This document shows positions 17,319 through 25,825 of a stretch of DNA of 64,000 nt, one piece after another. Where the stretch lies: assembly GCA_949372595.1 (NCBI GenBank), contig CASIAN010000014.1:115975-179974 (forward strand), in the 5' to 3' direction. Source of the stretch: CPC320 sp002336405 (lineage in GTDB: Bacteria; Pseudomonadota; Alphaproteobacteria; Rhodobacterales; Rhodobacteraceae). The stretch's first letter is position 1. Each line of letters starts with the position of its first letter. Made by a program: the position numbers and the translations under genes. Below the pieces are notes generated by a model. That model made no database searches. It had not been told where the DNA came from and saw only the letters and a list, made by a program, of their open reading frames with translations.

Positions 17319-18311
17319 CTAAATGTTCAGCCCCGGCATGTGGTGGATCGGGGTTAGGATGTATTGATCCGGCTCAGATGTTCAGGTGTTCAGACTTTAC
17401 AGATATATTCGCAAGATATGAGGCCACTGCGTGTCTTGAGCCAGCGCGCCTAGTTGTCGGTATCAACAAAATCGCTGAGATGCGTTTGCGGTTGGATATG
17501 GCTTTCGTAGTGATGCCGCCTGACGGTCCTGGCTTTGATTGTGCGGTTTATGCGGTCAACTTGCCCATGTGTCCAAGGGTATGCTGGCTGGGTTAGCCGA
17601 TGTCCAATGCCATTTTCGGTGCAGATTATGTCGACCCGCATGGGTTGGGAATAGGGCGTGTTGCGGCGGCGTGGCTGTTCACATTTGGTTGCCATTGTCC
17701 GTTAGGACGATGTGGATCTTATATGGTACTGCCTCCCGTACAATCTCAAGAAATTCCCAAGCTGTTATACGATTTGCTTTTTCTACAAGTTGCGTCACCA
17801 CAAATTTTCTGGTGGGCCAATGGCCACAAAGAGCTCCGGCTGGCCTTCGTTGGCACAAAGCTCCGCGACCTCGATATGGAAATAGCCAATGGGGTATCTT
17901 TTGAATTTTTGCCACTTTGGCTTATCGCCCTCCCTATCCGGCAACCTAGATCTGGCGTGCGGTTGCAAAAAGCGATGCAATGAAGAACGCGTTAGATGTG
18001 GGATCGACGGGTGCAAAGCATACAGGCAATCATCAAGCGCAAGCAGCGTATGACGCCTAAGGCCACGACCATCGTTTCCTCGGCTGGGTTCAGAACCGTC
18101 AGGCCAGTTCCGTCAGGCCAAGTTCCGTCAGGCCAAGTTCCGTCAGGCCGGTCTTGCGGTTATCCAAGGTCTCGCGCTCACGCCATTTGGCGACTGTTTT
18201 GACATTGATCCCATCTTCCCGGCTTGGCGCCGCATTCATAGCTTGAGAACGCTGTATTGTTGCTTTGATTGCCTGCGTGGTCGGGGCACAGCCGTGACGT
18301 ATCTGTCCCAT
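17319..18311 (-). pseudogene. Decayed IS481-type transposase
   Basis: Pieces in several frames line up with one IS481-like transposase: N-terminus MGQIRHGCAPTTQAIKATIQ with an HTH ending INVKTVAKWRER, then SIPHLTRSSLHR, then KFKRYPIGYFHIEVAEL, TQLVEKANRITAWEFLE, VLTDNGNQ, the C-terminal HRLTQPAYPWTHGQVDRINR, and a final HHMPGLNI before the stop at 17319. At least three frame changes, internal stops and a 15-bp tandem repeat (at 18098-18153) destroy the gene. It is a dead remnant; no terminal inverted repeats were found. Confidence 0.85.
18098..18153. repeat. 15-bp tandem repeat inside the IS481 remnant
   Basis: Copies of GTCAGGCCAAGTTCC (first one 14 bp, then two exact, then a partial). On the minus strand it reads as repeated GLTEL units. 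It interrupts the transposase near codon 60, so it expanded after or during decay. Confidence 0.85.
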
Positions 18312-18379
18312 AATGCTGCCTTCCATTCCAAAAAACAGATCGCACCATCAAACCAAGGGAACAAAAAGCTGAACGAAGA

Positions 18380-19063
18380 GCCATGGTGTACCGCGTGTCG
18401 ATGATCAGCGGACATTAATTGGATTATCGTGATCAAGCACAATGACTTACGTTGGTACGACGCGCCTAAAAAGTACGCCCCGCCCAAGACGCTTTACAAC
18501 CGCTGGAGCGATATGGGAGTGTTTGTCCAGATGGCAGAAAGGCTTGCAGCTGAAGCGCCTGACAACGAAACGCTCTCAATCCATGCGACCTACCTTAAAG
18601 TCCACCGAACCGCCTTCAGCTTGCCGGTCAAAAAGGGGGGCGTCGACGTCTAATAGGGCGAACCAAAGGCGACATGATCACAAAGCTACATACTGTGACG
18701 GATACGATTTGGGCGGCCTATTCGTCTCGTGATGACCGCGGGTCAGGCCGGCGACCATACTGGAGCGAGCACCCTTGCGAGTAGCCTATCAATAGCGGAC
18801 CGCCTGTTGGGGGGGTGTGGTTATGATGCGCACTGGTTTCGCAAAGCCCGTGCGGGTATGGGCACAACGTCCTGCATCCCCAGACGAAAATCACATGACA
18901 AGGCTATCAAATACGACAAGCGCAGTTACAAGAAAAGAAACCAAATGAGGTCATGCTTGACCGCCTCAAAGACTGGCAACGTGTTGCAACGGGTTATGAC
19001 CTATGCCCAGAGGTCTTTCATTTTGCCATTGCTCTCACATCAACTGTGTTATTCTGGTTATGA
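18380..19063 (+). pseudogene. Decayed IS5-family transposase
   Basis: Fragments in changing frames match an IS5-type transposase: NDLRWYDAPKKYAPPKTLYN, MAERLAAEAPDNETLSIHAT, YLKVHRTAFSLPVKKGG, then LIGRTKGDMITKLHTVTD, MTAGQAGDHTGAS, GYDAHWFRKA, KYDKRSYKKRNQM, and finally IALTSTVLFWL before TGA at 19061-19063. Several frameshifts and internal stops make it non-functional. It is oriented opposite to the IS481 remnant; the two decayed elements lie back to back. Confidence 0.85.
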
Positions 19064-19244
19064 GCCCTAAACCTAGTCTACCCAATTTTTTCAGTGTCGT
19101 TACTTATGGCTCACAAAATAGATTTCCATAAGGCTGGGCTCTAGCGGGATCACTACGCCTTTGCACCAGCACTTTAAATTTTTAAAAGCGCCCTTCTTCT
19201 GATAAAGTCATTACATGTGACTGCGTAAATACGAAATCAAATAG

Positions 19245-19772
19245 CTAAAGATGCACCGCAAACGCCGCCAGCACCTGTTGGTACACTGGCCGTTTGAAAG
19301 GTACAATATTGTCGGCCAGTTGATCCACCGCCAGCCATTGCCAGTGGGAAAATTCTTGATGTTCAGTGGCAATATCCACGTCGCTATCGGTGCCTTTGAA
19401 CCGCATCAAAAACCATTTCTGGGTCTGGCCGCGATAGCGCCCCTGCCATAGTTTCGCCACCAGATCCGCGGGCAGGTCATAGGTGATCCAATCGTCGGAC
19501 ACCGCCAAAATCTCAACCAGATCCGGGCGCACGCCGGTTTCTTCGTGCAACTCGCGCAGGGCCGCGGTGCGCGGATCCTCGCCCGGGTCAATGCCGCCCT
19601 GTGGCATCTGCCAAGCCGGCGTCCGGTTGTCCAAACGCTGGCCAACGAAAACCGCTCCTGCCGCATTAAGCAGCATCACCCCAACGTTTTCACGATAGGG
19701 CAATGCTGCGATGGCGTCGGCTGTCAGATTGCCTGCGGTCAAATCGTCTGTGGTCAAATCGCCTGTGGTCAT
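19245..19772 (-). CDS. rppH: RNA pyrophosphohydrolase RppH (Nudix)
   Basis: The 175-residue protein has the full Nudix box GGIDPGEDPRTAALRELHEETGV, preceded by QMPQ and followed by the RppH-specific KWFLMRFKG and EFSHWQWLAVDQL regions. It removes pyrophosphate from the 5' triphosphate of mRNAs. The N-terminus is unusual: about 18 residues of TTGDLTTDDLTAGNLTAD, encoded by a 15-bp tandem repeat, precede the normal start-like IAALPYRENVGVML. Its ATG overlaps the ctpA stop by 4 bp, indicating coupling. It is last in the gpmI-envC-ctpA-rppH run. Confidence 0.93.
   Translation of the reverse strand: MTTGDLTTDDLTAGNLTADAIAALPYRENVGVMLLNAAGAVFVGQRLDNRTPAWQMPQGGIDPGEDPRTAALRELHEETGVRPDLVEILAVSDDWITYDLPADLVAKLWQGRYRGQTQKWFLMRFKGTDSDVDIATEHQEFSHWQWLAVDQLADNIVPFKRPVYQQVLAAFAVHL
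19724..19768. repeat. 15-bp tandem repeat at the rppH start
   Basis: Three copies of a unit like TCAAATCGCCTGTGG, coding in frame for the repeated N-terminal D-L-T-x-x motif of RppH. The array lies immediately inside the gene start that overlaps ctpA. Confidence 0.85.
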
Positions 19773-21103
19773 TTGGGCGCCAGCGCCGACAGACCTTTGA
19801 GGATATCAATCGCATAGGCCATCTGATAGTCATCCTTGCGCAGTTTTGCGGCGGCTTCGGCCTTTTCGCGATCAGCCTCGATCTGCAGGATTTCATCCTC
19901 AGTCAGGCTGTCATTATTCAGACTTCCGCGCAGATCGGCCTCAGAGCGGCTGCGACGAGGGGTTTCTGTCGCCTCTTCATCGTCTTCAGCAACCCGTCGC
20001 GGCTGTTCAACAATAATATCAGGCGAAATACCAAGCGCCTGAATCGACCGGCCCGACGGAGTGTAGTACCGCGCCGTGGTCAGCTTCATCGCACCGCTGC
20101 CGCGCATCGGCATCACCGTCTGAACCGACCCCTTGCCAAAGCTCTTGGTGCCCACGACGATGGCGCGGCGGTGATCTTGCAACGCACCGGCGACAATTTC
20201 GGAGGCCGAGGCCGAGCCACCATTGATCAACACAACCAACGGCTTTTGCTGGGCCAGATCGCCGATATTGGCGTTGTGACGGTCTCCATCTTCGGGGTCA
20301 CGACCCCGGGTACTGACAATTTCCCCCTTGTCGAGAAACGCATCCGAGACCCGAATTGCCTGCGTCAGCAACCCGCCGGGGTTGTTGCGCAGATCTAAAA
20401 TAAAGCCATTGACCAAATCAATGCCGCCGGCAGCCTCGATCTGCTTTTCGATACCAGCTTCAAGATTGCTATAGGTCTGGTCATTAAAAGTGGTGACGCG
20501 CAGGACCACGCTCTCACCTTCGACGCGGGTGCGCACGGCGGTGAGTTTGATGGTGTCGCGAACAATGGTAACATCAAAGGGCTCATCCTCGCCCTCGCGC
20601 ACCACGGTGATGACAATCTCAGAGCCAACCACGCCCCGCATCATACCGACCGCCTCATCAAGGCTTAGACCCAGAACGCTGTCACCATCAACGTGGGTGA
20701 TGAAATCGCCCGCCTCAATACCAGCCTCATCAGCCGGGGTGTCATCAATCGGCGAAACAACTTTGACAAAGCCCTCTTCTTGCGTGACTTCGATGCCGAG
20801 ACCACCAAATTCGCCCCGAGTCTGCACCCGCATATCGGCGGCGTCCTCAGGCGACAAATAGCTGGAATGTGGATCAAGCGAGCTGAGCATGCCGTCAATG
20901 GCCGCCTCAATCAGATCTGCGGCATCAACCTCTTCAACATATTGCCCCCGAATCCGTTCAAAAATATCGCCAAACAAGTCCAATTGCTGATATATATTGG
21001 CTTTCTGGCTATTTTCCTGAGCCAGAAGTGGCCCAGCGACCTGCGTTGTAACAAGCGTTCCAGCCAGAACACCGCCAGCAATGGCCATGACGATTTTGTT
21101 CAT
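19769..21103 (-). CDS. ctpA: Carboxy-terminal processing protease CtpA (S41)
   Basis: The 444-residue protein has a signal peptide (MNKIVMAIAGGVLAGTLVTT), a PDZ domain around EVTQEEGFVKVVSPIDDTPA, and the S41 catalytic core with the Ser in GGSASASEIVAGAL and the Lys in VVGTKSFGKGSVQ. It is a periplasmic protease that trims C-termini and often partners with cell-wall hydrolases. The C-terminal tail is long and acidic-basic. It follows envC by 4 bp and overlaps rppH by 4 bp. Confidence 0.94.
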   Translation of the reverse strand: MNKIVMAIAGGVLAGTLVTTQVAGPLLAQENSQKANIYQQLDLFGDIFERIRGQYVEEVDAADLIEAAIDGMLSSLDPHSSYLSPEDAADMRVQTRGEFGGLGIEVTQEEGFVKVVSPIDDTPADEAGIEAGDFITHVDGDSVLGLSLDEAVGMMRGVVGSEIVITVVREGEDEPFDVTIVRDTIKLTAVRTRVEGESVVLRVTTFNDQTYSNLEAGIEKQIEAAGGIDLVNGFILDLRNNPGGLLTQAIRVSDAFLDKGEIVSTRGRDPEDGDRHNANIGDLAQQKPLVVLINGGSASASEIVAGALQDHRRAIVVGTKSFGKGSVQTVMPMRGSGAMKLTTARYYTPSGRSIQALGISPDIIVEQPRRVAEDDEEATETPRRSRSEADLRGSLNNDSLTEDEILQIEADREKAEAAAKLRKDDYQMAYAIDILKGLSALAPK

Positions 21104-21107
21104 ATGT

Positions 21108-22235
21108 TCAATCCTTCTGTGATGTGAACCAGTCCAGCGGGTCTACCGGAGTATTCCCCTGCCGTACTTCTATATAGAGCGTTTGTGTGCGATCAATTCC
21201 AGTTCCATCGCGCGATTGTGATAATATGGCATCTATTTGTGGGGTTTGCCCCCCCATCAACCCTAACGGGCTGCCAGCCGGCACGACCTGCCCGATTTTG
21301 CCATAAACCTGCGCCAGCCCAGCCAAAACGAACAACGTATCTTTCTGTGGTTCTAAAATAAGCACTTGTCCATAGTCAAGCAAAGGCCCCCGATAACGGA
21401 TTGTCGCTGCCGCAGGTGCGGTAACCAGCGCGCGGGGCCGGGTTGCCAGAACAATTCCCGGACGCACCACGCCCGCGGCATCGGCCTCGTCCTTGATCCG
21501 CAACAACTGGCCCCGGACCGGCATCGCTAGCCGTCCCTTTTGTCCGGCGATATCCGGCAGCGCCGTTGTAATCTCTTCAGTGGCAATCAACCCGACGCTG
21601 TTGGCAAAGGCCGCCAAGGTCTCGGTCGCAGCAATCAACACCGCAGTCTGCAGCGGATCCTCGACAAACCGCTGGGGCAAATCCCGGCGTCCAGACATCG
21701 CTTGGCTCAATTTGGTACGCGCCGATTGCGCGCCAACCAAGCCTTTTTGCATGTGGTTTGAGGCCTGCTGTTGCAATTGGCGCAACGCAGTTACCTCATC
21801 AAGATCTCGGCGCAAAGCCTGCGCTTGCGCCTGCAAGCCCGGCGTGACATCCGCCAACAACATCGCCGAACGGGCAGTTTTAACCGGACCGGCAGGATGC
21901 AGCAAAATCGTCGGTGCTGGCGAGCGCACGATCGTTTGTAGTACGCCAAGCAATCGAGAGATGCCGCCCTCACGAAGGTTTATTTCCTGCGTCATCCGCG
22001 CCTCTCGGATTGCCACTTGGCGCAATCCCACCCGCATGGCAGCCAGACCGGCCTCATAGCCTCTAACTGCAGCGCTCAACGCCTTGACCCGGTCACGCGC
22101 GGTTTCGGAATAGACTAGCGCAACCGCCGCATCCTCAAGCAAAGCCACCGCCGCTGAAGCCGCCTGCCGGGGATCAGTGTCAGCGTGAGCCGCCGGGCTC
22201 AGCAGCAAAAGCACAATATAAATTAAGGCGCGCAT
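21108..22235 (-). CDS. EnvC-like murein hydrolase activator (degenerate M23)
   Basis: The 375-residue protein has a signal peptide (MRALIYIVLLLLSPAAHA), a long coiled-coil region (residues ~25-240) and a C-terminal LytM/M23 fold (YRGPLLDYGQVLILEP, GLAQVYGKIGQVVPAGSPLG, YIEVRQGNTPVDPLDW). The HxxxD and HxH zinc ligands of active M23 peptidases are not present, as in EnvC, which activates amidases instead of cutting itself. It is 7 bp from gpmI upstream and 4 bp from ctpA downstream. Confidence 0.88.
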   Translation of the reverse strand: MRALIYIVLLLLSPAAHADTDPRQAASAAVALLEDAAVALVYSETARDRVKALSAAVRGYEAGLAAMRVGLRQVAIREARMTQEINLREGGISRLLGVLQTIVRSPAPTILLHPAGPVKTARSAMLLADVTPGLQAQAQALRRDLDEVTALRQLQQQASNHMQKGLVGAQSARTKLSQAMSGRRDLPQRFVEDPLQTAVLIAATETLAAFANSVGLIATEEITTALPDIAGQKGRLAMPVRGQLLRIKDEADAAGVVRPGIVLATRPRALVTAPAAATIRYRGPLLDYGQVLILEPQKDTLFVLAGLAQVYGKIGQVVPAGSPLGLMGGQTPQIDAILSQSRDGTGIDRTQTLYIEVRQGNTPVDPLDWFTSQKD

Positions 22236-22242
22236 CGAGGTT

Positions 22243-23760
22243 TCATCTTGCGATCAATGTCTTTCCTGTCATTTCGGGCGGTTTCGGCAAATCCATTAAT
22301 GCGAGCAGGCTGGGTGCCAAATCAGCCAAACAGCCATCATTCAGCGCCGTTCCTTGCGGACCTCCTACCAAGATAACCGGTACCGGATTAAGGGTATGGG
22401 CGGTATGGGCACCCCCCGTTTTGGGGTCGGCCATAACCTCGCAATTGCCATGATCTGCAGTCACAATCATTCGCCCTTGCACCTTTTCAATCGCTTCAAC
22501 AACACGGCCCAAACCCCGATCAACGGCCTCACAGGCCTTGATTGCAGCGTCCAGATCGCCGGTATGGCCCACCATGTCGGGATTAGCGTAATTTGTCACT
22601 ATCAGATCGTAGCCCTCTGCAATGGCCGCCACCAAAGCATCGGTCACCTCGACCGAGGACATTTCGGGTTGCAGGTCATAGGTTGCCACTTTTGGCGAAG
22701 CGGGCATGAACCGGTCCTCACCAGTTTCGGCCACCTCGACCCCACCATTTAAAAAAAAGGTCACATGCGGATATTTTTCGGTCTCGGCCAAACGGAACTG
22801 ACGTTTGCCGTGCTGGGCCACCCAGGCACCCAGAGTATTCACGATTTTTTGTTTGGGATAGCAGACGGTCATGAAACTATTGTGGTGATCGGAATAACCG
22901 ACCATGCCAAGACATCCCGACAGCTTTGGTCGCACACCGACATCAAATGTATCAAATGCGGGATCAGCCAGCGCACTGAGAATTTCACGCGCCCGGTCAG
23001 CGCGGAAGTTCAAGCAAAACAAACCGTCTCCCTTGGCAATCCCATCATAACCCGCAATCACCGTTGCGGGTATGAACTCGTCACTGACATCCTGCGCATA
23101 GGCATGAGCAACCGCCGCAGCCCCCGAGGCGGCAGACACGTTTGCTTTTGCATGCACAATCGCATCATAGGCGGTTTGAACCCGTTCCCAGCGGGTATCG
23201 CGATCCATGGCAAAATAACGTCCGATCACAGTGCCAATCCGTACGCCCTCCGGCAAGCTTTCGCACAGGTCTTGGACGAAACCATCCGCAGATCGTGGTG
23301 CCACATCGCGCCCATCGGTAATCGCATGCACAACCACCTCTAAGCCGCTTGCCACCAACGCCTGCACCGCCGCCTTTAAATGGGTTATATGCCCATGAAC
23401 ACCGCCATCCGATACCAGGCTAAACAGATGCGCTGTGCCGGAATTCGCACTGACATCGGCGGCAAACGCCATCAGGGACTGGTTTTGGAAAAACGATCCA
23501 TCCTCTATTGCCAGATCAATCTGGCCAAGGTCCATCGACACAACCCGCCCAGCGCCAATATTGGTATGGCCCACTTCGGAATTGCCCATCTGGCCGCTAG
23601 GCAGACCAACCTGAGGACCATGGGTGATCAGCTGCGCATTCGGACATTGTGCCATTAACCGATCAAAATGAGGCGTCGCCGCCAGAGCAGGCGCGTTACC
23701 GGCCTGGTCTGGGTTCACACCCCAACCATCAAGGATACACAACACCACAGGTTTTTGATC
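22243..23760 (-). CDS. gpmI: Cofactor-independent phosphoglycerate mutase (start lost at junction)
   Basis: About 505 residues from DQKPVVLCILDGWGVNPDQA to the C-terminal LPKPPEMTGKTLIAR, full length for GpmI apart from the first one to three codons. The catalytic Ser and metal motifs are visible in GQMGNSEVGHTNIGAGR and in the C-terminal TADHGNCE. It interconverts 3- and 2-phosphoglycerate using two Mn ions. Its native start codon is replaced by the 3'-truncated argE frame of a different genome, so the apparent 792-residue protein is an artefact. It leads the envC-ctpA-rppH operon. Confidence 0.93.
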   Translation of the reverse strand, partial: DQKPVVLCILDGWGVNPDQAGNAPALAATPHFDRLMAQCPNAQLITHGPQVGLPSGQMGNSEVGHTNIGAGRVVSMDLGQIDLAIEDGSFFQNQSLMAFAADVSANSGTAHLFSLVSDGGVHGHITHLKAAVQALVASGLEVVVHAITDGRDVAPRSADGFVQDLCESLPEGVRIGTVIGRYFAMDRDTRWERVQTAYDAIVHAKANVSAASGAAAVAHAYAQDVSDEFIPATVIAGYDGIAKGDGLFCLNFRADRAREILSALADPAFDTFDVGVRPKLSGCLGMVGYSDHHNSFMTVCYPKQKIVNTLGAWVAQHGKRQFRLAETEKYPHVTFFLNGGVEVAETGEDRFMPASPKVATYDLQPEMSSVEVTDALVAAIAEGYDLIVTNYANPDMVGHTGDLDAAIKACEAVDRGLGRVVEAIEKVQGRMIVTADHGNCEVMADPKTGGAHTAHTLNPVPVILVGGPQGTALNDGCLADLAPSLLALMDLPKPPEMTGKTLIAR

Positions 23761-23775
23761 GCTAGATCCCCATTT
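23750..23775. other. Junction between two genomes
   Basis: On the minus strand, codons up to about residue 287 of the fused frame are ArgE-like, with AT-rich codons. From GAT CAA AAA CCT onward they are GpmI with GC-rich codons. Two GATC tetramers (23757-23760 and 23765-23768) lie at the switch. Base composition, codon use and gene relatives change at this point and do not change back. Confidence 0.85.
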
Positions 23776-24621
23776 TGCTGGCAAAGCAGGCGCAATAAAA
23801 CCTGTGGTAAAAGAAGATTCATTCAAGTTTGATTCTGTTTGCAATGAACTTAAAATTAAATCAATATTTTGGCCTGGCAGAGGTCTAAAACCAAATTTAA
23901 TACTTGCAGAATCAGCTATGATATTGGGTTTAATACCCCCCGCAATAAGACCTAAATTAAAAGCCAAACCTTTTAGGGGTCCTATAGCTTCATTATCAAA
24001 TGAACGCGCTGCATTCAACGCATGATGGCACCAATTGGTAAGTTTATGAATTGCATTATCTTCCATGGCTCTTTGGTCTGAGCTATGCCCAGCAATGCCA
24101 TAAAATTCCTGGGTTCCGGTATAAATTCCACGGTGACATGTGACGCCTAGGTTATTTGTTGGCTCTGAAACTATGACTCCCTTAAAATTTGGTTTTGTTT
24201 TAATGAATTCTTTAATGCAAGTGCTTTGACCTGCCTCTTCATCCGTTGAAAATAAAACTGCGTAATCGTCAAGGCCAAGCTCGATCAGAGTCAATAAGCA
24301 AGCTGCTGCGCCTTTGATGTCACACGCCCCAAGGCCAATAGCTTTTTCATCAGTAATAGTCAGAGTATGAGGATCTGTGCTCCAACCCTCTCCTGGTGGC
24401 ACCGTATCTAAGTGAACATTAAATATGTACTTAGGGTCACCTTTGATCAGCAATATATTGAATGAACCATCTCCCAAATCAGTAACCTGAGGATTTAAAT
24501 AACTTAATGAATTCAAATAGTCTAACAAGCCAGAAGATTGAATCTTTTTAGGGGGATTGGAAGTATCGAAACTAACTAGAGCTTGAAGATGTTTTAAGCA
24601 TAGCTCTAGATCAGCATTCAT
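23761..24621 (-). CDS. argE: Acetylornithine/acetylcitrulline deacetylase, 5' part (truncated)
   Basis: The first ~287 residues of an M20 metallopeptidase-family deacetylase, starting MNADLELCLKHLQALVSFDT. Metal ligands are visible at His70 and Asp72 (HLDTVP), Asp101 (GLGACDIKGAAAC) and Glu128-Glu129 (STDEEAG); the C-terminal His region is missing because the frame runs into gpmI. It resembles the Xanthomonas-type enzyme that acts on N-acetylcitrulline. Its ATG overlaps the argG stop by 4 bp. With argF' next door, the likely substrate is N-acetyl-L-citrulline. Confidence 0.88.
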
Positions 24622-25814
24622 TTTTTATAATGGATTGATGACCAAGTAGAAGTACTTTGCCCTATCAGTTTAATAAAACCCTTGGACTCTGCTTCGCTCC
24701 AAGTTGCTGACTGTGCATAAGTTCCCTCTTGGCTTTTTAAAATATTTTTGGATTGCACTGCTAATGCTTCAACTTTACCAGGACTTAAATTGATTAAAAC
24801 TTCGCCTGTAACATTTTTTTGAGAGTCCACCAAGAATGATTCTAGATTTTCTCTCAAGGGCTCAAAGAAAAATCCACGATAAACAAGATTAACCCATTCT
24901 TGCCCAACAGCTCTTTTAAAAGTATTTTGCTTGTCCGTTAAAACAGATTCTTCTAAGGCTCTGTGTGCAGACATTAAGATTGATATGCCAGGAGCCTCGA
25001 AAACAAATCTTCCCTTCAAGCCAATGATGGTGTCACTTGCAAAGACTGAGCGACCTATTCCAAATGACCCGCCAATATTATTTAGATCACGCAAAAGATC
25101 AGGGCCATATATTTTTTTGCCGTTTAAGGAGACAACTTTTCCTTTAGAGAATTTAATCTTCATTGACTTAGGTTTTTTTGGATATTGATGGGGTTGCTTG
25201 CATAAAACAAAGCTCTCCTTTGATGGCTCATCCCAAACATCAATCTCAGAACCAGAGATGGTTGCTCCCATAAGGTTTTCATTCACGCTATATTTTTTAT
25301 GCAGTGATGGCACCTTAAAGCCCTTAGCTTTTAGATAGTCTTCTTCGTAGGCTCGAACATTTTTTGTAATGTTTTGAATTTCGCGAATAGGGGTAATAAT
25401 ATTAAAACTGCCATGAGCCCTAATTGAAAGATCAAATCTTACCTGATCATTACCCATGCCAGTACAACCGTGAGCTATATTTTTTGTTTTAAGTTTTTGA
25501 CATAGTTTAATCGACTCTTTTACGATCAAATATCTATCAGAACAAAGAACAGGATACTTATTTTGATACAAAGCACCTGAATAGATCAATGGTGTTAAGA
25601 CCTCAGACCATAGACTTTTTTCTACATTAATATTTAGATGTTTTTTTGCACCAAGTTCCATCGCTCTTTTGGTGATAGCTCTCTCCTCTTTTGCTGATAT
25701 TCCGCCTGTATTTACAAAGAGTGTATGAACTTCATAGTTCTGCTCCAGCAGATATGGAATACAAAAGCTAGTATCGAGGCCGCCTGAAAATGCTAAGACT
25801 ATTTTTTTATTCAT
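24618..25814 (-). CDS. argG: Argininosuccinate synthase
   Basis: The 398-residue protein begins with the ATP-pyrophosphatase P-loop AFSGGLDTSFCIPYL and includes the citrulline/aspartate-binding HGCTGMGNDQVRFD. It condenses citrulline and aspartate using ATP. By eye it fits the short Xanthomonas/Bacteroidetes-like ArgG better than the enterobacterial one. It lies 11 bp after argF' and overlaps argE by 4 bp, so the three form one operon on the minus strand. Confidence 0.93.
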   Translation of the reverse strand: MNKKIVLAFSGGLDTSFCIPYLLEQNYEVHTLFVNTGGISAKEERAITKRAMELGAKKHLNINVEKSLWSEVLTPLIYSGALYQNKYPVLCSDRYLIVKESIKLCQKLKTKNIAHGCTGMGNDQVRFDLSIRAHGSFNIITPIREIQNITKNVRAYEEDYLKAKGFKVPSLHKKYSVNENLMGATISGSEIDVWDEPSKESFVLCKQPHQYPKKPKSMKIKFSKGKVVSLNGKKIYGPDLLRDLNNIGGSFGIGRSVFASDTIIGLKGRFVFEAPGISILMSAHRALEESVLTDKQNTFKRAVGQEWVNLVYRGFFFEPLRENLESFLVDSQKNVTGEVLINLSPGKVEALAVQSKNILKSQEGTYAQSATWSEAESKGFIKLIGQSTSTWSSIHYKK

Positions 25815-25825
25815 TGATATATTTC

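Noticed and set aside
18098..18153. Repeats resembling a CRISPR array
   Set aside because: The 15-bp units are directly adjacent with no spacers, and there are no cas genes in the window.
22243..24621. A 792-residue natural fusion of ArgE and GpmI
   Set aside because: The ArgE part lacks its C-terminal third, and the two parts differ sharply in GC and relatives. A mid-gene genome switch explains it better than a real bifunctional enzyme.
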